64,000 nt of DNA from the NCBI RefSeq assembly GCF_004365705.1, contig NZ_SOBN01000003.1, positions 434,001-498,000 on the forward strand, in the 5' to 3' direction. This stretch comes from Streptomyces sp. 846.5 (lineage in GTDB: Bacteria; Actinomycetota; Actinomycetes; Streptomycetales; Streptomycetaceae). The position numbers were made by a program, and so were the translations under genes. Within the stretch, counting starts at the first letter, position 1. The number at the start of each line of letters is the position of its first letter. This document shows, one piece after another, positions 53,197-63,403 of the stretch. The notes below the pieces were generated by a model. It had not been told where the DNA came from and ran no database searches. It saw only the letters and a list, made by a program, of their open reading frames with translations.

Positions 53197-55173
53197 ATGA
53201 CCGCCCCCCGCCCACCGCGCCAGCGCCCCCCGCATCCGGCCGCGCGCCCCTCCGGCCGGCCCCCGGCCCGCCCGGCCTCCCGCCCCGCCCCGCGCCCGGC
53301 GCGGCTGCGGCTGGCCACCCCCCGGCGCCGGCTGCGGCTGCTGGTGGTCTCCCTGGGCGTCGTGCTCACCCTCTTCGTCGGCCGGCTGGTGCAGCTCCAG
53401 TTCATCGACTCCGCCACGCTCGCCGCCGCCGCCACCGTGAGCCTCTACCGGACCGATCCGCTCCCGGCCCCGCGCGGCTCGATCACCGACGCCGACGGCC
53501 GGGTCCTGGCCACCACCGTCGACGCCTACGACATCACCGCCGACCCGTACATGTTCACGCCCGGCCAGGCCCATGTCGACGACGCGCCCGCCCGGGCCGC
53601 CCAGCTGCTGTCGCCGATCGTCGGGGTGCCGGTGGCGACCCTGACCAAGGCGCTCACCTCCACCGGCAAGAGCGACCGCTACGTCCTGCTGGCCAAGCAG
53701 CAGTCGCCGCAGACCTGGAACCAGATCACCGCGCTGCAGACCAAACTGACCAGGACCGCCTGGAGCGGCCACTGCCTGACCGAGAACAACCTGGCGCTGA
53801 AGGCCGGGGACAGCGGCCGGGTCGACGACTCCTGCGCCAACGTCCTGAACGGGGTGTTCCACGCCAAGCACGCCAAGCGGGTCTACCCGGACGGCTCCCT
53901 CGCCGCCAATGTCATCGGCTTCGTCAACAGCGACGGCGTCGGCAGCGGCGGTCTTGAGCAGCAGTACGACTCGCTGCTCAAGGGCAAGGACGGCCAGGTC
54001 ACCTACGCCCAGTCCGGCGGCCGTGAGGTCCCCACCGCCGGTCAGCGGGAGACGGCCGCGGTCCCCGGGTCGACGCTCCGGCTCACCCTGGACCGGGACA
54101 TCCAGTGGGACGCCCAGCAGGCCATCACCGACGAGGTGAAGGCGGCGGGCGCCCAGCGCGGCTATGTCATCGTCCAGGACGTCACCAACGGCAAGATCCT
54201 GGCGATGGCGGCCTCGCCCGGGTTCGACCCCAACGACCTGACCCACGCCGACCCCGCCGACCTGGGCAACGCCGCCCTCCAGGACGCCTACGAGCCGGGC
54301 AGCGTCAGCAAGCTGATGACCATGGCGGCCGTGCTGCAGCAGGGCGTGGCCACCCCGCTGACCCATGTCACCGTCCCCGGCACGCTGCCGCGCGCTGACC
54401 GGGTGTTCCACGACGACGTGGCCCACGGCACCGAGCAGCTCACCCTCAACGGCGTGCTGGCGCAGTCCTCCAACATCGGCACCATGCTGGCGGCCGAGCA
54501 CCTGGGCTCCACCCAGAAGCAGGCCGACCAGGTGCTGTACGACTACCTGAGCAAGTTCGGCATCGGCCAACCGACCGGCCTCGGCTTCCCCGGCGAGACC
54601 CAGGGCATCCTGGCCCAGCCGGGCAAGTGGTCCGGGTCGCAGCAGTACACCATCCCCTTCGGCCAGGGCCTGTCGGTGAACGCGCTGCAGACCACCTCGG
54701 TCTACTCGACCATCGCCAACGGCGGGGTGCGGATCGCGCCCAGCCTGGTCGCCGGGACCACCGGTCCGGACGGGCGCTTCGTCGCGGCAGCTGCGCCGAA
54801 GGAGACCAGGGTGGTCAGCGAGCAGACCGCGAAGACCTTGGCGCAGATGCTGCAGTCGGTCGTCGCCAGCCAGGAGGGCACCGGGGTGATGGCCCAGATC
54901 CCCGGCTACCTGGTCGCGGGCAAGACCGGTACGGCGAACCGGGTCGACCCGGCCACCGGCCGGTACTCGGGCTACACCTCCTCCTTCATCGGCTTCGCAC
55001 CCGCGGACAAGCCCCGGGTCACCGTCTCCTGTGTGATCCAGGACCCGGTCAACGGGCACTTCGGCGGTGAGCTCTGCGGGCCGGTGTTCAAGCAGGTCAT
55101 GGAGTTCGCGCTGAAGACCCTGCAGGTGGCGCCGACCGGCGCCGCGGCGGCGAATCTGCCGGTGAACTGGTGA
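53197..55173 (+). CDS. ftsI: Peptidoglycan D,D-transpeptidase FtsI (PBP3)
   Basis: 658 residues. A Pro/Arg-rich cytoplasmic tail, one helix (LLVVSLGVVLTLFVGRLVQL), the dimerisation domain (RGSITDADGRVLATT) and the transpeptidase domain with SVSK (nucleophile Ser), SSN and KTGT. It cross-links septal peptidoglycan. ATG 53197 chosen; the frame upstream runs back into ftsL without homology. The insert with two cysteines (HCLTENN, DDSCANV) around 53772-53840 may form a disulfide outside the membrane. The stop overlaps a GTG for murE. Confidence 0.96.
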   Translation: MTAPRPPRQRPPHPAARPSGRPPARPASRPAPRPARLRLATPRRRLRLLVVSLGVVLTLFVGRLVQLQFIDSATLAAAATVSLYRTDPLPAPRGSITDADGRVLATTVDAYDITADPYMFTPGQAHVDDAPARAAQLLSPIVGVPVATLTKALTSTGKSDRYVLLAKQQSPQTWNQITALQTKLTRTAWSGHCLTENNLALKAGDSGRVDDSCANVLNGVFHAKHAKRVYPDGSLAANVIGFVNSDGVGSGGLEQQYDSLLKGKDGQVTYAQSGGREVPTAGQRETAAVPGSTLRLTLDRDIQWDAQQAITDEVKAAGAQRGYVIVQDVTNGKILAMAASPGFDPNDLTHADPADLGNAALQDAYEPGSVSKLMTMAAVLQQGVATPLTHVTVPGTLPRADRVFHDDVAHGTEQLTLNGVLAQSSNIGTMLAAEHLGSTQKQADQVLYDYLSKFGIGQPTGLGFPGETQGILAQPGKWSGSQQYTIPFGQGLSVNALQTTSVYSTIANGGVRIAPSLVAGTTGPDGRFVAAAAPKETRVVSEQTAKTLAQMLQSVVASQEGTGVMAQIPGYLVAGKTGTANRVDPATGRYSGYTSSFIGFAPADKPRVTVSCVIQDPVNGHFGGELCGPVFKQVMEFALKTLQVAPTGAAAANLPVNW

Positions 55174-55187
55174 AAGGCAGTGATGGC

Positions 55188-56885
55188 ATGACCCCTCCCA
55201 CCGATCCCAAGGCTTCGCACGCACCCTCGCTTGGCCCCGGGCAGGGCGGTACCGGTAACCTCACGGCCGTGCACCGAAGTGATCAGGAGAGCCCGCCCCC
55301 ACCGCGTGGAGCAGCGGCCCCGCCCCGCCCGCAGGGACTGCCCGCCGTCCCGCTCGCCGAGGTCGCGGCCCTGCTGGGGCTGGACGCCGCGGGCCCCTGG
55401 CCCGGCGCTGTCACCGGCATCACCCATGACTCCCGGGCGGTCCGCCCGGGCGACGTCTACGCGGCCCTCCCGGGCGCGAACGCCCATGGCGCGGCCTTCG
55501 CCCCGCAGGCTGTCGCCAACGGCGCCGTGGCCCTGCTCACGGACCCGGACGGGGCCGTGCGTGCGGCCGACTGCGGGGTGCCGCTGCTGGTGGTGGACCA
55601 CCCCAGGGGCCGGATGGGCGCGCTCGCCGCAGCCCTCTACGGCCGGGCCGCCGAGCGGCTGCTGATGATCGGCGTCACCGGCACCAACGGCAAGACCACC
55701 ACCGCCTACCTGGTCGAGGGCGGCCTGCGCGGCACCGGCCGGGAGACCGGGCTGATCGGCACCGTGGAGATGCGGGTCGGCAACGAGCGGATCAAGAGCG
55801 AGCGGACCACCCCCGAGGCCACCGACCTGCACGCGGTGCTCGCGGTGATGGCCCAGAGCGGCGCGGACGCGGTGGTGATGGAGGTCTCCAGCCACGCCCT
55901 GGTCTTCGGCCGGGTCGACGGCGTGGTCTACGACGTCGCGGTCTTCAACAACCTGACGCCGGAACACCTGGACTTCCACCCGGACATGGAGGACTACTAC
56001 CGGGCCAAGGCGGGGCTTTTTCGGGGGTCCGGGGGTCGCTCCCCGGATGGGCACAGCACCAAGAGGCGGGCCAAGCTCGGTGTGGTCAACCTCGACGACC
56101 GCTACGGCCGCCGCCTCGCCGGCGAGGCGGAGATCCCGGTGGTCACCTACTCGGCCACCGGCGACCCCGACGCCGACTGGCGGGCCGAGGCCGTGCACCT
56201 GGGCCCGGCCGGATCGACCTTCCGCGTGGTGGGCCCTGACGGCGCGTCGGTCGACGCCTCGGTGCCGCTGCCGGGTCCCTTCAACGTCGCCAACGCCCTC
56301 GCTGCCATCACCGCACTGGCATGTGCAGGACTACCGCTGGAGGAGGTCGCCGCCGGCGTCGCCGCCGTCCCCGGGGTCCCCGGCCGGATGGAGCGGGTCG
56401 ACCGGGGGCAGCCCTATGTCGCCGTGGTGGACTACGCCCACAAGCCCGACGCCCTGGAGGCCGCGCTGCGCTCGCTGCGCGAGGTCACCAAGGGACGGGT
56501 GCACGTGGTGGTCGGCTGCGGCGGCGACCGCGACCCCTTCAAGCGCGGGCCGATGGGCGCGATCGCCGCCCGGTTCGCCGACACCGCCATCCTGACCAGC
56601 GACAATCCCCGCTCCGAGGACCCGCTGGCGATCCTCCATGCCATGCTCGGCGGCGCTGCCGGGGTTCCCGAGGCGGAACGCGGCGCGGTCCTGGTCGAAC
56701 CCGACCGGGCCCGTGCCATCGCCGCCGCCGTCGTCCTGGCCCACGCCGGCGACTGCATCCTGGTCGCGGGCAAGGGCCATGAACTCGGCCAGTACGTCCG
56801 CGACGAGATCCGACCCTTCGACGACCGTGCCGTGCTGGGCGAGGCGATCCTCGCATCGCATCGCGACGGCGACGCCAAGGAGTAG
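55188..56885 (+). CDS. murE: UDP-MurNAc-tripeptide synthetase MurE
   Basis: 565 residues from ATG 55188 (GTG 55170, overlapping the ftsI stop, is the alternative). P-loop [32 protein letters not shown], and SDNPRSEDP, the DNPR motif that selects diaminopimelate. It adds the third stem residue, LL-DAP in streptomycetes. The N-terminal ~60 residues are a disordered extension. Between KAGLF and KLGVVNLDD there is a ~14-residue insert encoded by a repeat-like palindrome at 56022-56063. Confidence 0.95.
   Translation: MTPPTDPKASHAPSLGPGQGGTGNLTAVHRSDQESPPPPRGAAAPPRPQGLPAVPLAEVAALLGLDAAGPWPGAVTGITHDSRAVRPGDVYAALPGANAHGAAFAPQAVANGAVALLTDPDGAVRAADCGVPLLVVDHPRGRMGALAAALYGRAAERLLMIGVTGTNGKTTTAYLVEGGLRGTGRETGLIGTVEMRVGNERIKSERTTPEATDLHAVLAVMAQSGADAVVMEVSSHALVFGRVDGVVYDVAVFNNLTPEHLDFHPDMEDYYRAKAGLFRGSGGRSPDGHSTKRRAKLGVVNLDDRYGRRLAGEAEIPVVTYSATGDPDADWRAEAVHLGPAGSTFRVVGPDGASVDASVPLPGPFNVANALAAITALACAGLPLEEVAAGVAAVPGVPGRMERVDRGQPYVAVVDYAHKPDALEAALRSLREVTKGRVHVVVGCGGDRDPFKRGPMGAIAARFADTAILTSDNPRSEDPLAILHAMLGGAAGVPEAERGAVLVEPDRARAIAAAVVLAHAGDCILVAGKGHELGQYVRDEIRPFDDRAVLGEAILASHRDGDAKE
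56016..56063 (+). repeat. Repeat-like palindromic insert in frame within murE
   Basis: The stretch after ctttttcggggg contains the hairpin TCCGGGG-N6-CCCCGGA (56028-56034, 56041-56047) followed by atgggcacagc. It resembles GC-rich dispersed sequences that I associate with Streptomyces intergenic DNA. It adds Arg-Gly-Ser-Gly-Gly-Arg-Ser-Pro-Asp-Gly-His-Ser-type residues without breaking the frame. TTT and CTT codons, rare here, mark its left edge. Confidence 0.6.
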
Positions 56886-56892
56886 AGCCAAC

Positions 56893-58314
56893 GTGATCCC
56901 ACTGACCCTCGCCGAGGTGGCCCAGGCCACCGGGGGGAAGCTGCACGACGTTCCGGACCCGCAGGCCCCTGTCACCGGCCCGGTGGTCCACGACTCCCGT
57001 CAGGTCGTCCCCGGCGCGCTGTTCGCCGCCGTGGTCGGCGAACGGGTGGACGGCCATGACTTCGCCGGGCGCGTAGTCGCCGAGGGGGCGGTGGCGGTGC
57101 TGGCCTCGCGACCGGTCGGCGTCCCCGCCGTGGTGGTCGACGACGTGGTGGCGGGGCTGAGCCGGCTGGCGCACGCCGTCTCCGCGCGCACCGCCGGGGC
57201 CACCGTGGTGGGTCTGACCGGTTCCGCCGGGAAGACCAGCACCAAGGACCTGATCGCCCAACTGCTGGGCGGGCTGGGTCCCACGGTCTACACCGAGGGC
57301 TCGTTCAACAACGAGATCGGCTTCCCGCTGACCGCGCTGAAGGTCACCGGGTCCACCCGCTTCCTGGTCCTGGAGATGGGCGCCCGGCACAAGGGCGACA
57401 TCGCCCATCTGACCGGGATCACCCGCCCGTCGATCGGGCTGGTGCTGAACGTGGGAACCGCCCACATCGGCGAGTTCGGCAGCCGCGAGGGCATCGCGGA
57501 GGCCAAGGGGGAGATGGTCGAGGCGCTGCCGCCCGAGGGCTGCGCCGTCCTGAACGCGGACGATCCGCTGGTCCGGGCCATGGCCGCGCGCACGCAGGCG
57601 CGGGTGCTGCTCTTCGGCGAGTCCGCCGAGGCGCAGATCCGGGCCGAGGACGTCCGCCTGGACGCATCGGGTCGTCCGGGGTTCACCCTGGTCACCCCCT
57701 CCGGTTCCGCGCCCGTTCAGCTCCGCCTCTACGGTGAGCACCATGTCTCCAACGCCCTCGCCGCCGCAGCCGTGGCCACCGAGTGCGGTATGGACGTGAG
57801 CCGGCTCGCCGTCGCACTGGGGGAGGCCGGCAGCCTGTCCCGCTGGCGGATGGAGCTGACGGACCGTCCGGACGGCGTCACGGTGATCAACGACGCCTAC
57901 AACGCCAATCCCGACTCGATGCGGGCCGCCCTGCGCGCCCTCGCCGCGATCGGGGGCAGAGGGCCCGGTGCCCGCCGTACCTGGGCGGTTCTGGGGGAGA
58001 TGCGGGAACTCGGTGAGGACTCCCTCGCCGAGCACGACGCGGTGGGCCGGCTGGCGGTTCGGCTGGACATCGCGACCCTGGTCGCTGTCGGCGGCCGGGA
58101 GGCGGCCTGCATGGAGCTGGGCGCGAGGAACGAAGGTTCATGGGGTGAGGAATCGGTGCTGGTGTCCGATGTGGATGCGGCGATCGCATTGCTGCGCGAG
58201 CAGGTCGCGCCGGGGGACGTGGTGCTCGTGAAGGCGTCGCGCTCGGTCGGCTTGGAGCGGGTCGCCGAGGCCCTGCTGGCTGACGGCGTCGTGTCGAATG
58301 GAGCGGGCGCGTGA
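56893..58314 (+). CDS. murF: UDP-MurNAc-tripeptide--D-Ala-D-Ala ligase MurF
   Basis: 473 residues. P-loop [57 protein letters not shown]. It attaches D-Ala-D-Ala to complete the stem pentapeptide. GTG 56893 is preceded by AAGGAG that lies across the murE stop. The stop overlaps the mraY GTG. Confidence 0.96.
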   Translation: MIPLTLAEVAQATGGKLHDVPDPQAPVTGPVVHDSRQVVPGALFAAVVGERVDGHDFAGRVVAEGAVAVLASRPVGVPAVVVDDVVAGLSRLAHAVSARTAGATVVGLTGSAGKTSTKDLIAQLLGGLGPTVYTEGSFNNEIGFPLTALKVTGSTRFLVLEMGARHKGDIAHLTGITRPSIGLVLNVGTAHIGEFGSREGIAEAKGEMVEALPPEGCAVLNADDPLVRAMAARTQARVLLFGESAEAQIRAEDVRLDASGRPGFTLVTPSGSAPVQLRLYGEHHVSNALAAAAVATECGMDVSRLAVALGEAGSLSRWRMELTDRPDGVTVINDAYNANPDSMRAALRALAAIGGRGPGARRTWAVLGEMRELGEDSLAEHDAVGRLAVRLDIATLVAVGGREAACMELGARNEGSWGEESVLVSDVDAAIALLREQVAPGDVVLVKASRSVGLERVAEALLADGVVSNGAGA

Positions 58315-59438
58315 ATCCGACCCTGATGGATCACGCCACGACGGTGCAGCTGGCGAGCACCAGCAGCTCGCCGATGCGTCAGATCCTGTTCGCCGCGGTC
58401 TTCGCGCTGGTCCTCTCGCTGGTCGGCACCCCGGTCCTGATCCGCATCCTGGCCAAGCACGGCTACGGCCAGATGATCCGCGACGACGGCCCCAAGGCGC
58501 ACCACAGCAAGCGCGGCACGCCGACCATGGGCGGTATCGCCTTCATCCTGGCGACCCTGGTCGCCTATGCGCTGACCAAGGTCCTGGTGGGCACCCCGCC
58601 CACGGCCTCCGGGCTGCTGGTGCTCTTCCTGATGACCGGGATGGGCCTGGTCGGCTTCCTGGACGACTACATCAAGATCGTCAAGCAGCGCTCGCTGGGC
58701 CTGCGGGCCAAGGCGAAGATGGCCGGGCAGCTGATCGTCGGCGTGCTCTTCGCCATCGGCGCGCTGAACTTCTCCGACTCGGCCGGGATCCACCCCGCGT
58801 CGACCAAGCTCTCCTTCGTCACCGACTTCGGCTGGTCGCTGGGCCCGGTGCTGTTCGCGCTCTGGGCCATCTTCATGATCCTGGCGATGTCCAACGGGGT
58901 GAACCTGACGGACGGTCTGGACGGCCTGGCCACCGGCGCCTCGGTGATGGTCTTCGGCGCCTACGTCTTCATCGGCATCTGGGAGTACGGCCAGACCTGC
59001 GGCTCCGCGGCCAGCGCGGGACCGCTCTGCTACCAGGTCAGGGACCCGCTGGACCTGGCCGTGGTCGCCGCCGCGCTGATGGGCGCCTGCTTCGGCTTCC
59101 TGTGGTGGAACACCTCGCCGGCGAAGATCTTCATGGGCGACACCGGTTCGCTGGCCCTCGGCGGCGCGCTGGCCGGTCTGGCGATCTGCTCGCACACCGA
59201 GATGCTGCTGGCGATCCTGGGCGGCCTGTTCGTGCTGATCACCCTGTCGGTGATCATCCAGGTCGGCTCGTTCCGGATGACCGGCAAGCGGGTCTTCAAG
59301 ATGGCTCCGCTGCAGCACCACTTCGAACTCAAGGGCTGGTCCGAGGTCCTGATCGTGGTCCGCTTCTGGATCATCCAGGGCCTGTGCGTCGCGGTCGGCC
59401 TCGGGCTGTTCTACGCGGGCTGGGTGACCGCCACATGA
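58311..59438 (+). CDS. mraY: Phospho-MurNAc-pentapeptide transferase MraY
   Basis: 375 residues, ten membrane helices. Catalytic aspartates: GFLDDYIKI and [13 protein letters not shown]; phosphate site [10 protein letters not shown]; final FFLWWN-type [19 protein letters not shown]. It makes lipid I on undecaprenyl phosphate. GTG 58311 overlaps the murF stop and has GGAG upstream, but homologues begin at the internal ATG 58374 (MRQILFA), so the first 21 residues are uncertain. Confidence 0.95.
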   Translation: MNPTLMDHATTVQLASTSSSPMRQILFAAVFALVLSLVGTPVLIRILAKHGYGQMIRDDGPKAHHSKRGTPTMGGIAFILATLVAYALTKVLVGTPPTASGLLVLFLMTGMGLVGFLDDYIKIVKQRSLGLRAKAKMAGQLIVGVLFAIGALNFSDSAGIHPASTKLSFVTDFGWSLGPVLFALWAIFMILAMSNGVNLTDGLDGLATGASVMVFGAYVFIGIWEYGQTCGSAASAGPLCYQVRDPLDLAVVAAALMGACFGFLWWNTSPAKIFMGDTGSLALGGALAGLAICSHTEMLLAILGGLFVLITLSVIIQVGSFRMTGKRVFKMAPLQHHFELKGWSEVLIVVRFWIIQGLCVAVGLGLFYAGWVTAT

Positions 59439-60898
59439 CCGACGGCGCACCGGAGCGGACCCCGGAGCGGACCCCTGAGTGGAAGGGCCTGCCGGTCACC
59501 GTGGCCGGCCTGGGCGTGTCGGGCGTGCCCGCGGCCAGGGTGCTGCACGGACTGGGCGCCCGGGTCACCGTGGTGGACGGCGGGGACGGCCCCCGGCAGC
59601 GGGCGCAGGCCGACGACCTGCGCGCGCTCGGCGTCGAGGTGGTGCTCGGGGACGGGGAGACCCTGCCCGGGGGCGCCCGACTGGTCGTCACCTCGCCGGG
59701 CTGGCCGCCGCACAGCCCGCTCTTCCGGGCCGCGGCCGAGGCCGGCGTGCCGGTCTGGGGCGATGTGGAGCTGGCCTGGCGGCTGCGCCGGCCGCACCCG
59801 GCCACCGGCGAACCTGCGCCCTGGCTGGCGGTCACCGGCACCAACGGCAAGACCACCACGGTCCAGATGCTCGCCTCGATCCTGACCGCGGCGGGCCGGC
59901 GCACGGCGGCCGTGGGCAATGTCGGGGTGTCCGTCCTGGACGCGGTGCTGGCCGAGGAGCCCTACGACGTCCTCGCCGTGGAGCTCTCCAGCTACCAGCT
60001 GCACTGGTCCTCCTCGCTGCGTCCGCACTCGGCGGTGGTGCTCAATGTGGCCGCCGACCACCTCGACTGGCACGGCTCCATGGAGGCGTACGCCGCCGAC
60101 AAGGGCCGGATCTACCAGGGCAACACCGTCGCCTGCGTCTACAACACCGCCGACCCCGCCACCGAGGCGCTGGTCCGCGAGGCCGACGTGGAGGAGGGCT
60201 GTCGCGCCATCGGCTTCACCCTGGGCCCGCCCGCTCTCTCCCAGTTGGGCGTGGTGGACGGACTCCTGGTCGACCGCGCCTTCGTGACGGACCGCCACCG
60301 GAGTGCGGCCGAGCTGGCCTCCGTCGAGGACGTCCAGCCTGCAGCCCCGCACAACATCGCCAACGCCCTGGCCGCCGCCGCGCTGGCCCGGGCCTACGGC
60401 GTCGAGCCGCGCGCGGTCCGGGACGGCCTGCGGGCCTTCCGTCCGGACGCGCACCGGATCGCCGAGGTGGTGCAGAGCGGCGGGGTGACCTGGATCGACG
60501 ACTCCAAGGCCACCAACCCCCATGCGGCGGCCGCCTCCCTGGCCGCCTACCCGTCGGTCGTGTGGATCGCCGGCGGCCTGGCCAAGGGCGCCGACATGGA
60601 CGCCCTGGTGGCCGGCGCCGCCAAGGCGCTGCGCGGCGCGGTGCTGATGGGCGCCGACCGGGCGCTGATCCGGGGGGCGCTGGCGCGACACGCCCCCGAG
60701 GTCCCGGTGATCGAGCTCCCGGACGGCCAGACTGGTGCCCCGGCCATGGACGCGGTGGTAAGCGCAGCCGCCGGGCTCGCCCGTCCCGGCGACACCGTGC
60801 TGCTCGCACCGGCCTGCGCCTCCATGGACATGTTCACCAACTACGGTGAGCGCGGCGACCTCTTCGCCGCAGCGGCCCGGGCGCTCGCAGAGGACTGA
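59435..60898 (+). CDS. murD: UDP-MurNAc-L-Ala--D-Glu ligase MurD
   Basis: 487 residues. N-terminal [22 protein letters not shown]-loop [62 protein letters not shown] and [20 protein letters not shown]. It adds D-glutamate to UDP-MurNAc-L-Ala. ATG 59435 overlaps the mraY stop (ATGA). Confidence 0.96.
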   Translation: MTDGAPERTPERTPEWKGLPVTVAGLGVSGVPAARVLHGLGARVTVVDGGDGPRQRAQADDLRALGVEVVLGDGETLPGGARLVVTSPGWPPHSPLFRAAAEAGVPVWGDVELAWRLRRPHPATGEPAPWLAVTGTNGKTTTVQMLASILTAAGRRTAAVGNVGVSVLDAVLAEEPYDVLAVELSSYQLHWSSSLRPHSAVVLNVAADHLDWHGSMEAYAADKGRIYQGNTVACVYNTADPATEALVREADVEEGCRAIGFTLGPPALSQLGVVDGLLVDRAFVTDRHRSAAELASVEDVQPAAPHNIANALAAAALARAYGVEPRAVRDGLRAFRPDAHRIAEVVQSGGVTWIDDSKATNPHAAAASLAAYPSVVWIAGGLAKGADMDALVAGAAKALRGAVLMGADRALIRGALARHAPEVPVIELPDGQTGAPAMDAVVSAAAGLARPGDTVLLAPACASMDMFTNYGERGDLFAAAARALAED

Positions 60899-60949
60899 CC
60901 CGCCGGAGCGCAGCAGCAACCAGCACCACCCAGGGGAGAGGGGGCCGTC

Positions 60950-62302
60950 GTGGCCGGTACGAAGGCGCGACCCGCCGTCCGGCCAGCGAGGCCGGGAGCG
61001 ACCTCGGTCGCGGTCTTCCGCTCCAGGAGCCGCTTCACCGGCCCCGGCACCGCCCTGGGACGCTTCCAGCGGGGCCTGGAACGGCCGCTGACGCCGTACT
61101 ACCTGATCCTGGGGTCCTCGGCGCTGATCCTGGTGCTCGGTCTGGTGATGGTGTTCTCCGCCTCCCAGATCGAGGCCAGGACCCTCGGTCTCTCCTTCAC
61201 CTTCTTCTTCACCAAGCAGCTCACCGCGGTCGCCCTGGGCAGCGTGCTGATGTACGTCGCCGCCCGGCTGCCGGTGCGGCTGCACCGGGCGCTGGCCTAT
61301 CCGCTGCTGATCGCGGTGCTCGGGCTGCTGCTGCTGGTCGCGGTGCCGGGGGTGGGCAAGGCCGTCAACGGCAACCAGAACTGGATCAGCCTCGGCGGCT
61401 CGTTCCAGATCCAGCCCTCCGAGTTCGCCAAGCTGGCGCTGGTGCTGTGGGGCGCGGACCTGCTGGCCCGCAAGCAGCAGATGCGGATGCTGGACCAGTG
61501 GAAGCACCTGCTGATCCCACTGGTGCCGATGGCGGTGCTGCTGCTGACCCTGGTGCTGGCCGGCGGCGACATGGGCACCGCGATGATCATCTGCGCGCTG
61601 CTGTTCGGCCTGCTCTGGATCTCCGGGGCGCCGATGCGGCTGTTCGGCGGGGCCGCCGCGATCGCGCTCGGCTTCAGCACCCTGCTGATCGCGCTGGTGC
61701 CGCACCGCCTCGGCCGGATCCAGTGCATCGGGGCCACCAGTGTCCCCGCGGACGGCTCCTGTTGGCAGGCCGTTCAGGGAGTGTACGCACTGGCGGGCGG
61801 CGGTCTGACCGGTCGCGGACTGGGCGCCAGCGTCGAGAAATGGGGCCAACTCCCGGAGCCCCACACGGACTTCATCTTCGCTGTGACCGGCGAGGAACTG
61901 GGTCTGCTGGGGACGCTGTCGGTGCTCGCCCTCTTCGCGGCACTAGGGTATGCGGGTATCCGCGTGGCCGGACGCACGAGGGACCCCTTCATCAGGTATG
62001 CAGCAGGAGGCGCCACCACCTGGATCATGGCCCAGGCCATGATCAACATGGGTGCGGTGCTGGGACTCCTCCCCATCGCGGGGGTCCCGCTCCCGATGTT
62101 CTCCTACGGGGGTTCGGCGTTGCTGCCGACCATGTTCGCGGTAGGGATGCTGCTCTGCTTCGCACGCAGCGAACCCGCCGCCAGGGCTGCTCTCGCCGCC
62201 CGGAGCAAGCGGACACGCAAGAACGCCCTGGGCAGACTCATCGGTCTGCCCCAACGGACCATCGCGCGGCTCGGGAAGGCCCGGCAGCGCAGGGAGCGGT
62301 GA
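60950..62302 (+). CDS. ftsW: Septal peptidoglycan polymerase FtsW
   Basis: 450 residues, SEDS family with ten helices. QPSEFAKLALVLW, GGDMGTAMIICALLFGLLW, and PEPHTDFIFAVTGEELGLLG with the catalytic-region Asp, then PLPMFSYGGSALLPTMFAVG. The extracytoplasmic loop CIGATSVPADGSCW carries two cysteines. It polymerises glycan at the septum with FtsI. GTG start behind GGGAGAGG; basic tail. Confidence 0.95.
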   Translation: MAGTKARPAVRPARPGATSVAVFRSRSRFTGPGTALGRFQRGLERPLTPYYLILGSSALILVLGLVMVFSASQIEARTLGLSFTFFFTKQLTAVALGSVLMYVAARLPVRLHRALAYPLLIAVLGLLLLVAVPGVGKAVNGNQNWISLGGSFQIQPSEFAKLALVLWGADLLARKQQMRMLDQWKHLLIPLVPMAVLLLTLVLAGGDMGTAMIICALLFGLLWISGAPMRLFGGAAAIALGFSTLLIALVPHRLGRIQCIGATSVPADGSCWQAVQGVYALAGGGLTGRGLGASVEKWGQLPEPHTDFIFAVTGEELGLLGTLSVLALFAALGYAGIRVAGRTRDPFIRYAAGGATTWIMAQAMINMGAVLGLLPIAGVPLPMFSYGGSALLPTMFAVGMLLCFARSEPAARAALAARSKRTRKNALGRLIGLPQRTIARLGKARQRRER

Positions 62303-62308
62303 ATTTCG

Positions 62309-63403
62309 GTGCATGTCGTACTCGCCGGCGGGGGGACCGCCGGTCACATCGAGCCCGCGCTCGCCCTTGCGGACGCACTGCGCAGGAACGACCCCACGAT
62401 CGGGATCACGGCGCTGGGCACGGAACGCGGCCTGGAGACCAGACTGGTCCCGGAACGCGGCTACGAACTGGCACTGATCCCCGCCGTACCGCTGCCGCGC
62501 AAGCCCACCCCGGAACTGATCACCGTTCCGGGCCGGCTGCGCGGAACGGTCAAGGCGGTCCAGGACATCCTGGAGCGCACCAAGGCGGACGCGGTGGTCG
62601 GCTTCGGCGGCTATGTCGCCATGCCGGCCTATCTCGCGGCCAAGCGGGCCCGGGTCCCGATCGTGGTGCACGAGGCCAACGCCCGCCCCGGGCTGGCCAA
62701 CAAGGTCGGCGCCCGCTACAGCGACTTCGTCGCCGTCAGCACCCCGGACAGCAAGCTGCGGGACTCCCGCTACATCGGCATCCCGCTGCGCCGCACCATC
62801 GCCACCCTGGACCGCAACGCGGCCCGTCCCGAGGCCCGTGCCTACTTCGGCCTGGACCAGCGGCTGCCCACGCTGCTGGTCTCCGGCGGCTCCCAGGGCG
62901 CGCGCCGCCTCAACGAGACCGTCCAGGCCATCGCGCCGCGGCTGCAGCAGTACGGGGTGCAGATCCTGCACGCCGTCGGTCCCAAGAACGAACTGCCCGC
63001 CATCGACGACGTCCCGGGCATGCCGCCCTACCGGGTGCTGCCCTACGTCGACCGGATGGACCTCGCCTACGCCGCCGCCGACATGATGCTCTGCCGGGCC
63101 GGGGCGATGACCGTCGCCGAGCTGTCGGCGGTCGGGCTGCCCGGTGCCTACGTCCCGCTGCCGATCGGCAACGGCGAGCAGCGGCTCAACGCCCAGCCGG
63201 TGGTCCGGGCCGGCGGCGGGCTGCTGGTGGACGACGCCGAGCTGACCCCGGAGTGGGTGATCGACAATCTGCTGCCGGTGCTGACGGACCCGCAGCGGCT
63301 GTGGGACATGAGCCGGGCGGCCGCCGAGTTCGGGCGCCGGGACGCCGACGAGCTGCTGGTGGGCATGGTCTACGAGGCCATCGCCGCGCACCGCCGTGCC
63401 TGA
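62309..63403 (+). CDS. murG: UDP-GlcNAc:lipid I GlcNAc transferase MurG
   Basis: 364 residues, GT28 GT-B fold. [80 protein letters not shown]. It makes lipid II at the inner membrane face. GTG start, six nt after ftsW; the stop overlaps ftsQ by eight nt. Confidence 0.96.
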   Translation: MHVVLAGGGTAGHIEPALALADALRRNDPTIGITALGTERGLETRLVPERGYELALIPAVPLPRKPTPELITVPGRLRGTVKAVQDILERTKADAVVGFGGYVAMPAYLAAKRARVPIVVHEANARPGLANKVGARYSDFVAVSTPDSKLRDSRYIGIPLRRTIATLDRNAARPEARAYFGLDQRLPTLLVSGGSQGARRLNETVQAIAPRLQQYGVQILHAVGPKNELPAIDDVPGMPPYRVLPYVDRMDLAYAAADMMLCRAGAMTVAELSAVGLPGAYVPLPIGNGEQRLNAQPVVRAGGGLLVDDAELTPEWVIDNLLPVLTDPQRLWDMSRAAAEFGRRDADELLVGMVYEAIAAHRRA

